Shown here one piece after another: positions 8,937 to 17,392 of a stretch of DNA of 64,000 bases. The notes below the pieces were generated by a model. It saw only the letters and a program-made list of their open reading frames with translations. It ran no database searches and had not been told where the DNA came from. Source of the stretch: Flavobacterium caeni. GTDB taxonomy: Bacteria; Bacteroidota; Bacteroidia; Flavobacteriales; Flavobacteriaceae. Every line of letters starts with the position of its first letter. The first letter of the stretch is position 1. The translations under genes and the position numbers were made by a program. The stretch spans positions 1-64,000 of the forward strand of contig NZ_FMVF01000016.1 of the NCBI RefSeq assembly GCF_900101895.1, read 5' to 3'.

Positions 8937-9815
8937 ATGAAACAGATCCTTCTTGCGGCAGCTTTATTTGCCGCCACTACTTTGGTCCGTGCACAAGACT
9001 TTCAGGGCATGGCCGTCTACGAATCCAAAACCAGCACATCCGACATCAAAACGCGGATGGAAAGCAGCAAAGAACTGACGCCCGAAATGCGCGCCATGGC
9101 TGAAAACATGATGAAAAAGATGTTCGAAAAGACGTTCATCCTGAATTTCGACAAAACGACATCGGTCTACAAAGAAGAAGAAAAACTCGAAGCGCCGGGG
9201 CAAAACCAGGTGCCGGGCCGCATGATGTCTTCGATGCTCGGCGGTGGCGGAACGTTCTACAAAAACGTCAAAGACAAGACGTATACGGTCGACAAAGAAT
9301 TCATGGGCAAAGAATTTCTCGTCAAAGATTCGCTGCCCAAACTCGATTGGAAAATGGAAAGCGAAACCAAGCAAATCGGCGGCTACAATTGTTTCAAGGC
9401 GACGGCCGTCCGCAAGGCCAGCAAGTCTGACATCCGCAACTTCCGTCCCAAAAAAGCCGACGACAAAAAGGACGCGAAACCTGAAAAAGAAAAAACGACC
9501 AACCTCATGGACGACGTCGAAGTGCCCGACACCATTACCATCACCGCCTGGTACACGCCTGAAATCCCGATTGCGCAAGGCCCTGAAAATTACTGGGGAT
9601 TGCCCGGGCTGATCCTCGAAGCGAGCGACGACAAAACCACGATTCTTTGCTCGAAAATCGTGCTCAACGCCAAAGAAAAAGTCGCGATCAAAGCGCCTAC
9701 CAACGGCAAAGTCGTCAACCAAAAAGAATACGACGAAATCGTCATCAAGAAAATGGAGGAATTGCGCGAGATGCAAGGCCGCAACGGCGGGTTCCAAATG
9801 CGCATCGGCAACTAA
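8937..9815 (+). CDS. GLPGLI family secreted protein
   Basis: Member of the GLPGLI family found mostly in Bacteroidetes, named after the motif seen here in YWGLPGLILEASDD (about residues 217-230). The signal peptide MKQILLAAALFAATTLVRAQ predicts export to the periplasm. The 292-residue length is usual. It is followed after 21 bp by an outer-membrane receptor-like gene, a pairing common in flavobacteria that suggests a joint role in the outer membrane; the biochemical function of the family is unknown. ATG 8937 is preferred to a TTG at 8922 because the signal peptide starts there. TCTTTG at 8914-8919 resembles a weak -7 box. Confidence 0.88.
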   Translation: MKQILLAAALFAATTLVRAQDFQGMAVYESKTSTSDIKTRMESSKELTPEMRAMAENMMKKMFEKTFILNFDKTTSVYKEEEKLEAPGQNQVPGRMMSSMLGGGGTFYKNVKDKTYTVDKEFMGKEFLVKDSLPKLDWKMESETKQIGGYNCFKATAVRKASKSDIRNFRPKKADDKKDAKPEKEKTTNLMDDVEVPDTITITAWYTPEIPIAQGPENYWGLPGLILEASDDKTTILCSKIVLNAKEKVAIKAPTNGKVVNQKEYDEIVIKKMEELREMQGRNGGFQMRIGN

Positions 9816-9836
9816 TCGTTTACGCCTTTCGACGCC

Positions 9837-12533
9837 ATGACCAAGACCTTTTTACTGTTTTTGCTTTTGCCTTTTTTCGCCGTCGCGCAATCGGTTAAAC
9901 TCGACGGCTTTATTTTGGACCAATCGGGCAAGCCGCTCGAGATGGCCAACGTCATGGCGGTCAACGTCGTGACCAAGCAGATGGATTCGTACGCGATCAC
10001 CAACGACAAAGGCCGTTACCAGCTGACACTCAAACCCAATGCGACCTATTCGGTTAAAGTCAGTTACCTGGGGATGCAATCCAAGGAATTGACGTTGTCT
10101 ACCCTGTCCGAAAATCTGTCGCAAAACATTACGCTCGAAGCGGGCGCAGAGCAACTGCAAGGTGTCGAAATCGTACGCGAAATGCCCGTTTCGATCAAGG
10201 GCGACACCATTGTCTACAATGCCGATTCGTTCAAGACCGGCACCGAACGCAAGCTCGAAGACGTGCTCAAAAAACTGCCCGGCGTTGAAGTCAACAAAGA
10301 CGGCGAGGTCGAAGTCGAAGGTAAAAAAGTCCAGAAATTGATGGTCGAAGGCAAGGATTTCTTCGACGGCGATACCAAACTCGGGGTCAAAAACATTCCC
10401 GCCGACGCCATCGATAAAGTACAGGTGCTCAGGAACTACAACGAAATCGGCGCGCTCAAAGGGCTCGAAAACAACGAGGAAAACGTCGCGATGAACATCA
10501 AGCTCAAAAGCGGCAAAAAGAATTTTTGGTTTGGCGACATGACGGCCGGAATAGGCGTGGGGCATGAGGACAGCCGTTATATCGTCAATCCGAAGGTGTT
10601 TTACTACAGCCCGGAATACAGCCTGAACTTGATCGGCAACTTCAACAACATCGGCGAGCTGCCGTTTACGCCGCAGGATTATTTCAAGTTTACGGGCGGA
10701 TTCAAGAATTTGATGCGCAAGGGCGGGACGGGGTTCAACGTGTCGTCCAACGATTTGGGGCTGACGCTTTTGCGGAACAACCGCGCCAAAGAAATCGAAA
10801 CGCAATTCGGTGCCGCCAATTTCTCGTACAACATCAATAAAGCTTGGGGCTTGAGCGGATTCGCGATCGTATCGGCCACCAAAACCGATCTGGAAACACA
10901 ATCGCAAGTTTCGCGACGCGACTTTCAAGGATTGAACAATCCCGGCACGCCGACGGAAACCATCCAGAACACACAAGAGGCCACACACCAAAAAAGCAAC
11001 CTCGGTCTCTTTAAAATTTCCTCGAGCTACAAACCCGACACCGCGCTGCAAATCGACTACGACGCCTTGCTCAAAAAGTCGCGCAACGATGAATACACGG
11101 GGCTTTTTTCGACGAGCAATGTCGAGGATCCGCAAAACATCAATACGCTCAAAAAGCAGGATCCGGTGTCGCTCAACCAAAATTTCAACCTGTACTACAC
11201 CAAGAACGACAAACACGTTTTTGCCGTCGAGGCCCAGCATTTGTACCAGGACGAAGATCCGTTCTACAACGCGCAGCTCAACAGTCAAGTGTTAGAGAAC
11301 ATCCTCGTGTTCGACGACCGCTACAACCTGAACCAAAGCCGATTCGTCAAGACCAACAAAACCGACGCGAAGTTCGATTATTACTACATGCTTACGCCCA
11401 AGAGCAACATCAACGTGACCGTCGGCGATACGTATTCATACCAGAGTTTCGACTCGTCGTTTTACCAGATTCTGGACAACGATGCGACCAATCTGGTCAG
11501 CGGCAACCGCGTCAATTTTAGGTTCAACGATGCGTTTTTGGGGTTGCATTACAAATTCATCACGGGCAAATTCACGTTCAATCCGGGCGTGAGCGTCCAC
11601 CAATACAACACCGACAATGCTCAAGGCGGCGTGGGCCAAGACCAGAATTTCATCCGCGTGTTGCCCGATGTCTACGCGCTTTACCAAATCAAAAAATCCG
11701 AGTCGCTGACCTACAACTACGCGATGACGACCGATTTTACCGATGTGACCAAACTCGCCGAAAACTTCGTCATGAACAACTATAACTCGTTTGCGCGCGG
11801 CAACCCTTTCCTCGAGAACGCGCTCGTGCAGACGCATTCGTTGCGCTATTTCAAGTACAATATGTTCAATTTTACGAACATTTTCGGGTTTGTCAATTAC
11901 AGCCGTCGCGTCGATGCGGTCAAGACGCGCGCGACATTTGTAGGCATCAACCAATTTTCGACGCCGTACAATTCGAACTTCGCCGATGAAATGCTGACGG
12001 GCGTCGCCAATTACGGCCGCTCGTTCGGCAAATACAAAGCATCGGTCAATGTCAATTTGAATTGGTCCAAGTTCAACAACCTGCGCCAAATCGGCAACTT
12101 CGAACGCCTCAACCAAACCGAATCGTTTACGCAGGCTTACACCGCCAAGTTCTCTACCAATTACAAATCGGCACCGAATCTCGAGCTTGGTTACAACATC
12201 ATGATCAACGATTACCAACAGGCGACGTTTTACACGCACCGTCCGTCGGCTCGGCTCGATTATTATTTCTGGGATGCGTTTTCGCTCGTGTCCGAATACG
12301 AATTCTTCCACTACAACAGCGCCGACAACATGATCGAAAACGAGTACGATTTCCTGAGCGCGAGCTTGATTTACCAAAAAAAGGGCAGCCCGTGGGAGTA
12401 CAAGATCGCGGCGACGAATTTGCTCAACACGACGTCGCTCAACGATGATAGTTTTACGCAGTTTGCGACACGGACGTCGCAGTATGTGGTGCAGCCGCGG
12501 TATTTGATTTTTTCTTTGAAGTTTAATTTGTAG
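9837..12533 (+). CDS. Outer-membrane beta-barrel protein with carboxypeptidase-regulatory-like domain
   Basis: TonB-receptor-like protein of 898 residues. After a signal peptide (MTKTFLLFLLLPFFAVAQS) comes a carboxypeptidase-regulatory-like domain (about 21-110: LDGFILDQSGKPLEMANVM, YSVKVSYLGMQ), then a plug-like part (IVYNADSFKTGTERKLEDVL, LPGVEVNKDGEVEVEGK), then a long aromatic-rich region ending YLIFSLKFNL, which fits a C-terminal beta-barrel (OMP_b-brl_3 type). It is the second gene of the pair with the GLPGLI protein. The stop codon TAG lies within the TAGGAGC start of repeat copy B. Substrate unknown. Confidence 0.88.
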   Translation: MTKTFLLFLLLPFFAVAQSVKLDGFILDQSGKPLEMANVMAVNVVTKQMDSYAITNDKGRYQLTLKPNATYSVKVSYLGMQSKELTLSTLSENLSQNITLEAGAEQLQGVEIVREMPVSIKGDTIVYNADSFKTGTERKLEDVLKKLPGVEVNKDGEVEVEGKKVQKLMVEGKDFFDGDTKLGVKNIPADAIDKVQVLRNYNEIGALKGLENNEENVAMNIKLKSGKKNFWFGDMTAGIGVGHEDSRYIVNPKVFYYSPEYSLNLIGNFNNIGELPFTPQDYFKFTGGFKNLMRKGGTGFNVSSNDLGLTLLRNNRAKEIETQFGAANFSYNINKAWGLSGFAIVSATKTDLETQSQVSRRDFQGLNNPGTPTETIQNTQEATHQKSNLGLFKISSSYKPDTALQIDYDALLKKSRNDEYTGLFSTSNVEDPQNINTLKKQDPVSLNQNFNLYYTKNDKHVFAVEAQHLYQDEDPFYNAQLNSQVLENILVFDDRYNLNQSRFVKTNKTDAKFDYYYMLTPKSNINVTVGDTYSYQSFDSSFYQILDNDATNLVSGNRVNFRFNDAFLGLHYKFITGKFTFNPGVSVHQYNTDNAQGGVGQDQNFIRVLPDVYALYQIKKSESLTYNYAMTTDFTDVTKLAENFVMNNYNSFARGNPFLENALVQTHSLRYFKYNMFNFTNIFGFVNYSRRVDAVKTRATFVGINQFSTPYNSNFADEMLTGVANYGRSFGKYKASVNVNLNWSKFNNLRQIGNFERLNQTESFTQAYTAKFSTNYKSAPNLELGYNIMINDYQQATFYTHRPSARLDYYFWDAFSLVSEYEFFHYNSADNMIENEYDFLSASLIYQKKGSPWEYKIAATNLLNTTSLNDDSFTQFATRTSQYVVQPRYLIFSLKFNL

Positions 12534-12935
12534 GAGCTGTTTCCCGCTTTCCGTTACAATCTTTTTCGCTCGTTCCTCGCGAAAAAGGATTTCCACTTCC
12601 ATCGGGGCTAGGGGTGACTGCGTCGCTAGAACTGTTTACAAAACCGGACGTTTTGAATCCGTTTGAGGTTTTCGCTGCCGCGGGCCTACTTTTGTCTGGC
12701 AACAAAAGTAGCAAAAATGCCTAGGCGCAGACCTTTCGGCGACCAGCCAAGTTCTCGATGGCGAAATTAAAAGAACTCGTTTAGAAAAAATACCTGAAGT
12801 CCACTGGACTTCCTCCTCTTAATATCAAATGGCTCAGACAGCTTTTAATTTTTGCGCCATCTTCGAACGGCTGGTGCCCGCCTGCAAGGTCGATGCGCCA
12901 ACCTCACGAAGAACGTTTGTCGTAAATAGAAAGTT
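12532..12935 (+). repeat. Long-form hairpin repeat (copy B)
   Basis: Starts AGGAGC at the stop codon of the upstream gene. It reads TTCCCGCTTTCCG, then the hairpin CTTTTTCGC/GCGAAAAAGG, then GGATTTCCACTTCCATCGG and GGCTAGGG, then complements of the GAAAACCTCAAACGG and GCATTTTTGCTACTTTTGTT phrases seen in copy A. Further in lies the palindrome GAAGTCCAGTGGACTTC, which corresponds to ACAGTCCAGAGGACTGT in copy A: same architecture, different stem bases. It is head-to-head with copy C. Confidence 0.8.
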
Positions 12936-13455
12936 CAGTTTCCGCTTTGCGCTTTCGTATAACGCGCCGGGAAGATTGTAGTCGCCGGAAGATTTTTCCC
13001 CGCGGAGGACGTCGCATGACGAACGCCCCAAGCGAAACGATTCGCTCAACTTTGTGCGAACGTTCAACGTGCGGATTTTTGGCGCAGCGGGCAAGCCAAA
13101 AATGTAAATATTACTTTCCTGACTGGCGCGGCATTCACTTTGGAGGCGTTAAGAAAATCAACAAAGTGAGCGTTAAAAGCCAGGTGCTGTTTGAGCCGCA
13201 GGCGAGTTCAGCTGGCTTAGCGAACGGAGTTGATTTTTAGCCGAGAAAGTGTGCCGCACCGCATTTTTGCTTCTTTTGTTGCGAGACAAAAGAAGGCCTC
13301 CGCGGCAGCGGAAACTTCAAAGAATTTCAAAACTTCCAGTTTTGAGAAGAGTCGTAGCGACGCAGTCTGTCCCTAGCCCCGATTGAAACGGAAATCCTTT
13401 TTGAAACTTTGTAAAAGTTTAAAAAAGATTGCAGTGAAAAGCGGGAATCAGCTCC
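12936..13455 (-). repeat. Long-form hairpin repeat (copy C)
   Basis: Mirror partner of copy B. It includes nested stems AATCAAC/GTTGATT and GCCAG/CTGGC around a TGTTTGAGC...GCGAGTTC core, then GCATTTTTGCTTCTTTTGTT, AACTTCCAGTTTTGA, CCCTAGCCCCGATTG, the hairpin TTTTTGAAACTT/AAGTTTAAAAAAG and GCGGGAATCAGCTCC at its outer end. Together B and C fill the roughly 970-bp gap between two convergent genes. Small open frames inside cross palindromes and are not believable genes. Confidence 0.8.
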
Positions 13456-13484
13456 AAAAAAAAAGCCCGACAAACGTCAGGCTT
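13456..13484 (-). terminator. Rho-independent terminator of metK
   Basis: On the minus strand, AAGCCTGAC and GTCGGGCTT form a stem around GTTT, followed by a long T run. It lies 20 bp past the metK stop and abuts the repeat. Confidence 0.9.
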
Positions 13485-13504
13485 CCTATCAAATGCGATT
13501 TAGA

Positions 13505-14755
13505 TTATAAACCAAATTCCGCTTTGACCTTGTCAACAAAGTCAAGCTTCTCCCAAGTAAACAACTCAACCTCCACGGTTTTAGAATTGCCTCCAGGCGA
13601 AGTAAACGTCTTGGTTACCACCTCTGATTTACGTCCCATGTGGCCGTACGCCGCCGTTTCGCTGTAAATCGGGTTGCGGAGTTTCAAGCGTTGCTCGATA
13701 AAGTACGGGCGCATATCAAAGATGTTCTCGACTTTCTTGGCGATTTCACCATCGGTGAGCTGCACTTTGGCCGTGCCGTAGGTGTTGATGTAGATGCCCA
13801 TCGGCTTGGCCACACCAATCGCATACGATACCTGAACGAGGATTTCGTCGGCAATGCCCGCTGCCACAAGGTTCTTGGCGATGTGACGCGTTGCATAAGC
13901 GGCCGAACGGTCTACCTTGCTCGGGTCTTTTCCTGAGAATGCCCCGCCGCCGTGTGCGCCTTTTCCTCCATAAGTGTCTACGATGATTTTACGGCCCGTG
14001 AGTCCCGTATCGCCATGTGGTCCGCCGATGACGAATTTGCCCGTCGGGTTGATGTGGTACTGGATTTTATCGTTGAACAAATGCGCGTATTGCGGATACT
14101 TGGCGATGATGCGCGGGATCAAAATAGACACCAGGTCGTTCTTGATCTTGGCCAACATCGTCGCTTCTTCGTCAAAATCGTCGTGCTGCGTCGAGATGAC
14201 GATCGCATCGATACGCGTCGGTTTGTTGTGGTTGTCGTATTCGAGCGTCACCTGCGACTTGGCATCGGGACGCAAATATTTGATTTCGTTGTTTTCGCGA
14301 CGCAACGCAGCGAGTTCCTGCAACAATTTGTGCGACAAATCGAGCGCGAGCGGCATGTAGTCCTGGGTTTCGTTGGTCGCATAGCCAAACATCATCCCCT
14401 GGTCGCCGGCGCCCTGGTCTTCAGGGTTTGCGCGTTCTACACCTTGGTTGATGTCGCCCGATTGCTCATGGATGGCCGACAAAACGCCGCACGATTTGGC
14501 TTCGAACATGTATTCGCTTTTGGTGTAGCCGATTTTCTCGATCACCTCACGCGCAATGTGCTGAACGTCGAGATACGTTTTTGATTTTACTTCGCCCGCC
14601 AAAATCACCTGGCCTGTGGTTACCAAGGTCTCGCAGGCTACTTTTGAGGTAGGGTCAAAGGCAAGGAAGTTGTCGATGAGCGCGTCAGAAATCTGGTCAG
14701 CGATTTTGTCCGGATGCCCTTCGCTGACGGACTCCGACGTAAATAAATAAGCCAT
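13505..14755 (-). CDS. metK: S-adenosylmethionine synthetase
   Basis: Makes S-adenosylmethionine from methionine and ATP in the cytosol. The 416-residue protein starts [17 protein letters not shown], has the ATP-binding hexapeptide-type motif [12 protein letters not shown] (about residues 117-128) and the P-loop-like [19 protein letters not shown], all diagnostic of MetK. It is transcribed from a promoter at about 14894-14901 through a SAM-II-type riboswitch, so the product of the enzyme probably controls its own synthesis. It is convergent with the outer-membrane gene across the repeat pair. Length and motifs are normal. Confidence 0.97.
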   Translation of the reverse strand: MAYLFTSESVSEGHPDKIADQISDALIDNFLAFDPTSKVACETLVTTGQVILAGEVKSKTYLDVQHIAREVIEKIGYTKSEYMFEAKSCGVLSAIHEQSGDINQGVERANPEDQGAGDQGMMFGYATNETQDYMPLALDLSHKLLQELAALRRENNEIKYLRPDAKSQVTLEYDNHNKPTRIDAIVISTQHDDFDEEATMLAKIKNDLVSILIPRIIAKYPQYAHLFNDKIQYHINPTGKFVIGGPHGDTGLTGRKIIVDTYGGKGAHGGGAFSGKDPSKVDRSAAYATRHIAKNLVAAGIADEILVQVSYAIGVAKPMGIYINTYGTAKVQLTDGEIAKKVENIFDMRPYFIEQRLKLRNPIYSETAAYGHMGRKSEVVTKTFTSPGGNSKTVEVELFTWEKLDFVDKVKAEFGL

Positions 14756-14779
14756 AATGTTGTATTTTAATTAACCGAG

Positions 14780-14880
14780 GATTGGTTTGAACGGCAACGC
14801 TAAAGGAGTTCTGCTTTAGCATTTTTACGACTACCCAAGGGCGCGTCAGAGGTTGCAATCAGTTCAAATCTTTCCTCTTG
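14780..14880 (-). promoter_or_regulatory. SAM-II-type riboswitch upstream of metK
   Basis: In RNA orientation: P1 arm AGAGG (14874-14878), loop AAAGATTTGAACTGATTGCA, P1 arm CCTCT (14848-14852), an optional GC-rich hairpin, then TAAAAATGCTAAAGCAG (about 14810-14826). These match the SAM-II (SAM-alpha) features GAUUUGA...GAUUGCA and AAAAA.UGCUAAAG. Downstream, CTTTAGC can pair with the aptamer's GCTAAAG, and GTTGCCGTTCAAA can pair with the aptamer's TTTGAAC and GCAAC. These are plausible alternative pairings for the switch (inference). The class is assigned by eye from motif recall. Confidence 0.75.
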
Positions 14881-14893
14881 AAATTTTCGTTCG

Positions 14894-14901
14894 CAAATGT
14901 A
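14894..14901 (-). promoter_or_regulatory. -7 element of the metK promoter
   Basis: TACATTTG on the minus strand matches TAnnTTTG exactly. A candidate -33 TTG lies at 14927-14929, with a somewhat long 25-bp spacer. Transcription would start just before the SAM-II aptamer. Confidence 0.55.
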
Positions 14902-15003
14902 TGAAACCATTTTTGATTGGCCGAAGCAAATCGAAAATTAATTTTTGAGTGTTGTTTTGACTGTGATTTTTAGACCAAAAATGGTTAAAACATAACAAAG
15001 AAG

Positions 15004-15033
15004 TTGCAGTTTCATTTTTTTAGTTTAGATTTG
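15004..15033 (+). promoter_or_regulatory. Promoter of the first choice-of-anchor J gene
   Basis: TTG at 15004-15006 and TAGATTTG at 15026-15033, spaced by 19 bp, match the Bacteroidetes consensus exactly. Confidence 0.75.
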
Positions 15034-15060
15034 TTGTCATCAATATAAAATCTGACAGAA

Positions 15061-15885
15061 ATGAAAAAAACTTTACTTCTTGCAGGCGTTGTTTTGGCGT
15101 CTGTTTTCAATGCAAATGCACAAGTCGTTTTTAGCGACGATTTCAACGACCTTACACTCGCTCCTTGGACAGTGATTGACGCCGATGGCGACACCAGAAA
15201 CTGGAGCGTGGTACAAATCCAGGACAATGGCGGACAGCCTGTAGGTACGCCGGTATTGCGTTCGGCTTCATGGCAAACTGTGCCGTTGACGCCAAACAAC
15301 TATGCCTTTACACCGGCCATCGATTTGAGCGGATTCTTCCCTGGATCGGGTACTGCTGAATTGTCATGGAAAGTAATGGCGATTGACGCGGCTTGGGATT
15401 TGGAGCAATACACCGTATACGTAGGTACAGAAAATACCGTGGCGCATATGTTGGCTTCTCCACTGAGCTTTAACGAGCCTTCTTTGGCAGGGGTGAACAC
15501 CTTGACCGAAAGAACATTGGACGTTACCGACTACCTCGGACAAATCATTTACGTAGCTTTCAGACACCACGGTGTTTCGGATCAGTTTACGATCGAAGTA
15601 GACGACGTGGCTGTAGAGGTTTCTGTCATGAGCACCGAAAACTTCTTCGCGTCTAACTACCAAGTGTATCCAAACCCGGCTTCAGACAACCTGAACATCA
15701 GCGGCAGAAACAACATCAACTTGACCAGCGTCGAGTTGACCGACATGAACGGCCGCGTAGTGAAGAACCTGAACGTAGGTGCGGTTTCAACACAATTGAA
15801 CATTGCCGACCTGAACGCAGGTATCTACTTGTTGAAAGTGACTTCTGACCAAGGCGTAGGTACTACCAAAGTGGTTAAAAGATAA
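15061..15885 (+). CDS. T9SS cargo protein, choice-of-anchor J type
   Basis: Secreted protein of 274 residues with a signal peptide (MKKTLLLAGVVLASVFNANAQ), a jelly-roll-like module starting FSDDFNDLTLAPWTVID and containing ELSWKVMAIDAAWDLEQYTV, typical of choice-of-anchor J (MAM/cleaved-adhesin-like) domains, and a T9SS type A sorting domain (YQVYPNPASDNLNISG to GVGTTKVVKR). The next gene is a paralogue with an almost superimposable sorting domain. Likely a surface-displayed or released adhesin-like protein; the binding partner is unknown. It has its own promoter and terminator. Confidence 0.85.
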   Translation: MKKTLLLAGVVLASVFNANAQVVFSDDFNDLTLAPWTVIDADGDTRNWSVVQIQDNGGQPVGTPVLRSASWQTVPLTPNNYAFTPAIDLSGFFPGSGTAELSWKVMAIDAAWDLEQYTVYVGTENTVAHMLASPLSFNEPSLAGVNTLTERTLDVTDYLGQIIYVAFRHHGVSDQFTIEVDDVAVEVSVMSTENFFASNYQVYPNPASDNLNISGRNNINLTSVELTDMNGRVVKNLNVGAVSTQLNIADLNAGIYLLKVTSDQGVGTTKVVKR

Positions 15886-15904
15886 TTAGGCTTTTGCCTA
15901 TGAG

Positions 15905-15936
15905 AAATCCGGTCCTTGTGATCGGATTTTTTTTTG
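15905..15936 (+). terminator. Terminator between the two T9SS genes
   Basis: AAATCCG and CGGATTT form a stem around GTCCTTGTGAT, followed by a T run. Confidence 0.75.
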
Positions 15937-15949
15937 TCAAAAATTTGTA

Positions 15950-15957
15950 TAGCTTTG
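15950..15957 (+). promoter_or_regulatory. -7 element of the second choice-of-anchor J gene
   Basis: TAGCTTTG matches TAnnTTTG. No well-placed TTG -33 box is seen, because the preceding terminator occupies that position. Confidence 0.5.
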
Positions 15958-15983
15958 CTTTAACCTTAAAAACCATGATAATT

Positions 15984-16892
15984 ATGAAAAGAATTCTACT
16001 CTCGCTTTCGATATTGATTTCGGCAGCAACGCAGGCCCAAAACATAACTTATGAAGGTTTCGATGTTTTTCCAGGCGTAGCGGGCCCTGGCGCTTCGGGC
16101 CAATGGGTGTTTACGAACCAGAGCGCGCCAACCGGTGCAGCCAATTGGACACAAGGTGGCGGGACCGCCTTTGCAAATACAGGTGGACAAAGCGGAGGCG
16201 CTACGTCTTTTACGCTTGTTAATTACACTAGTGCAACAGGCACAGGCACCATCAGCAATTGGTTACTCGCGCCCGTATACGATTTGCAAAACGGCGATGT
16301 GATCTCGTTTTGGTCGCGCCAAGGTGGTGAGGCACCGCAAATTTATGCCGATCGTTTGCAGATGCGGATCGCAACAAGCTGGTCCGATTTTTCTGCCATG
16401 CCTACAGGAGCCGATGGTGTAGGCGATTTTACGTTGTTGGCTACCGACATCAACCCGAATTTGACCCCAGATGGTTACCCGTTGGCTTGGACCAATTACA
16501 CTTATACTGTCGAAGGATTGGACGGAATCGTACCTTGCCGTATCGCGTTTCGTTATTTTGTGACCGACGGAGGAACAACAGGAGCGAACTCGAACATCAT
16601 TGGTGTCGATACCTTCTCGATAGACCGTCCGCTGAACACCGAAGGATTTTTCGCGGCCAACTTTGCCGTGTCGCCTAATCCGGCCTCGAATGTGTTGAAC
16701 GTAAACGCCAAGACGGGTGCTTCTTTGAAAAAGATCGAACTCACCGACATGAACGGCAGGATCGTCAAATCGCTCGACATGGGTAACGTTTCCCAAACGC
16801 AAATCAACGTTTCCGACTTGCAATCGGGCATCTATTTGCTCAAGATTTCTTCGGATTCGGGTGTGGGAACGTCAAAAATCGTCAAGAACTAA
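15984..16892 (+). CDS. T9SS cargo protein, choice-of-anchor J type (paralogue)
   Basis: Second of two tandem surface proteins, 302 residues. Signal peptide MKRILLSLSILISAATQAQ; central domain with NWLLAPVYDLQNGDVISFWS and the DRLQMRIATS strand typical of choice-of-anchor J domains; C-terminal sorting domain FAVSPNPASNVLNVNA to GVGTSKIVKN. Sorting-domain segments such as LTDMNGRIVKSLDMG closely track those of the upstream gene, so the pair arose by duplication while the N-terminal domains diverged. An in-frame ATG nine bases upstream (15975) is also possible. A strong terminator follows. Confidence 0.83.
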   Translation: MKRILLSLSILISAATQAQNITYEGFDVFPGVAGPGASGQWVFTNQSAPTGAANWTQGGGTAFANTGGQSGGATSFTLVNYTSATGTGTISNWLLAPVYDLQNGDVISFWSRQGGEAPQIYADRLQMRIATSWSDFSAMPTGADGVGDFTLLATDINPNLTPDGYPLAWTNYTYTVEGLDGIVPCRIAFRYFVTDGGTTGANSNIIGVDTFSIDRPLNTEGFFAANFAVSPNPASNVLNVNAKTGASLKKIELTDMNGRIVKSLDMGNVSQTQINVSDLQSGIYLLKISSDSGVGTSKIVKN

Positions 16893-16913
16893 TTTTTTGA
16901 TAAAGCCTTATGG

Positions 16914-16938
16914 AACCTGCCTTCGGGCGGGTTTTTTT
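16914..16938 (+). terminator. Rho-independent terminator after the T9SS pair
   Basis: AACCTGCC, tetraloop TTCG, GGCGGGTT, then T7. It isolates the methionine leader region that follows. Confidence 0.88.
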
Positions 16939-17034
16939 ATACCTGTCACGAAAACGTTTTCTGTTAAAATTTAAATTTTGGCTTGCGTTTTCCAAAAATA
17001 GTTTAGAAGTTTGTCACTCACAAAAACGAGAAAA

Positions 17035-17103
17035 ATGCAATTTACAATGTGTCATATGTGTATGATGAAGTGGAAGGTTTCCGCGGAACGCACTATGGCA
17101 TAA
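17035..17103 (+). CDS. Met/Cys-rich leader peptide 1 of the metY operon
   Basis: A 22-codon frame with Met at positions 1, 5, 8, 10, 11 and 21 and Cys at 6 and 9 (core TMCHMCMMK). It ends 24 bases before a terminator stem. The leader's tail contains GGAAGG (17072-17077) and GCGGAA (17083-17088), which can pair with CCTTCC (17130-17135) or TTCCGC (17132-17137) in the 5' arm of that terminator. Stalling on Met or Cys codons would leave these bases free and prevent the terminator from forming. This is the classic attenuator arrangement; the function is inferred from structure and from the downstream metY gene. A possible promoter is TTG 16983-16985 with TTTG at 17010-17013. Confidence 0.75.
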   Translation: MQFTMCHMCMMKWKVSAERTMA

Positions 17104-17127
17104 TTTTAAATTTCAAATTATAGCAAG

Positions 17128-17157
17128 AGCCTTCCGCAAACCGGGAGGCTTTTTTTT
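17128..17157 (+). terminator. Attenuator terminator 1 (metY leader)
   Basis: AGCCTTCCG (17128-17136), loop CAAAC, CGGGAGGCT (17142-17150), then a T run to 17157. Its 5' arm is complementary to the tail of leader peptide 1. Confidence 0.88.
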
Positions 17158-17200
17158 ATACCAAAACTTTTCAATCTTTTAAATTTTTAATCTTTCAATA

Positions 17201-17287
17201 ATGTTCGCAATAGCCAAAAAAATGATGATGATGTGTTGGATGCCAATGTGTATCCCGCCCCGCTATTGCCAAAAGTCAACGAGTTAA
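17201..17287 (+). CDS. Met/Cys-rich leader peptide 2 of the metY operon
   Basis: A 28-codon frame with seven Met and three Cys, including four consecutive Met codons (core KKMMMMCWMPMC). Four pairing segments are visible, as in trp-type leaders: GCAATAGC (17207-17214) pairs with GCTATTGC (17262-17269); CCAAAAG (17269-17275) pairs with CTTTTGG (17314-17320); the latter lies in the 5' arm of the terminator at 17309-17344. A ribosome paused in the Met/Cys run would break the first pairing and favour the second, letting RNA polymerase continue into metY. This second attenuator lies directly after the first, so both must be passed. Confidence 0.78.
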   Translation: MFAIAKKMMMMCWMPMCIPPRYCQKSTS

Positions 17288-17308
17288 ATCTAGTTATAGT
17301 TCAAAACT

Positions 17309-17344
17309 AAGCCCTTTTGGTCATCTTCCAGAAGGGCTTTTTTT
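17309..17344 (+). terminator. Attenuator terminator 2 (metY leader)
   Basis: AAGCCCTT (17309-17316) and AAGGGCTT (17332-17339) with inner TGG/CCA pairing, followed by a T run. It ends about 50 bp before the metY start. Confidence 0.88.
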
Positions 17345-17392
17345 ATTTCACGTAAAAATCAAAATCAATATAAACTTTAAAACCTAGAAATC

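Noticed and set aside
12834..13240. Small open frames on both strands between the outer-membrane gene and metK
   Set aside because: They cross the palindromes of repeat copies B and C and have no family features.
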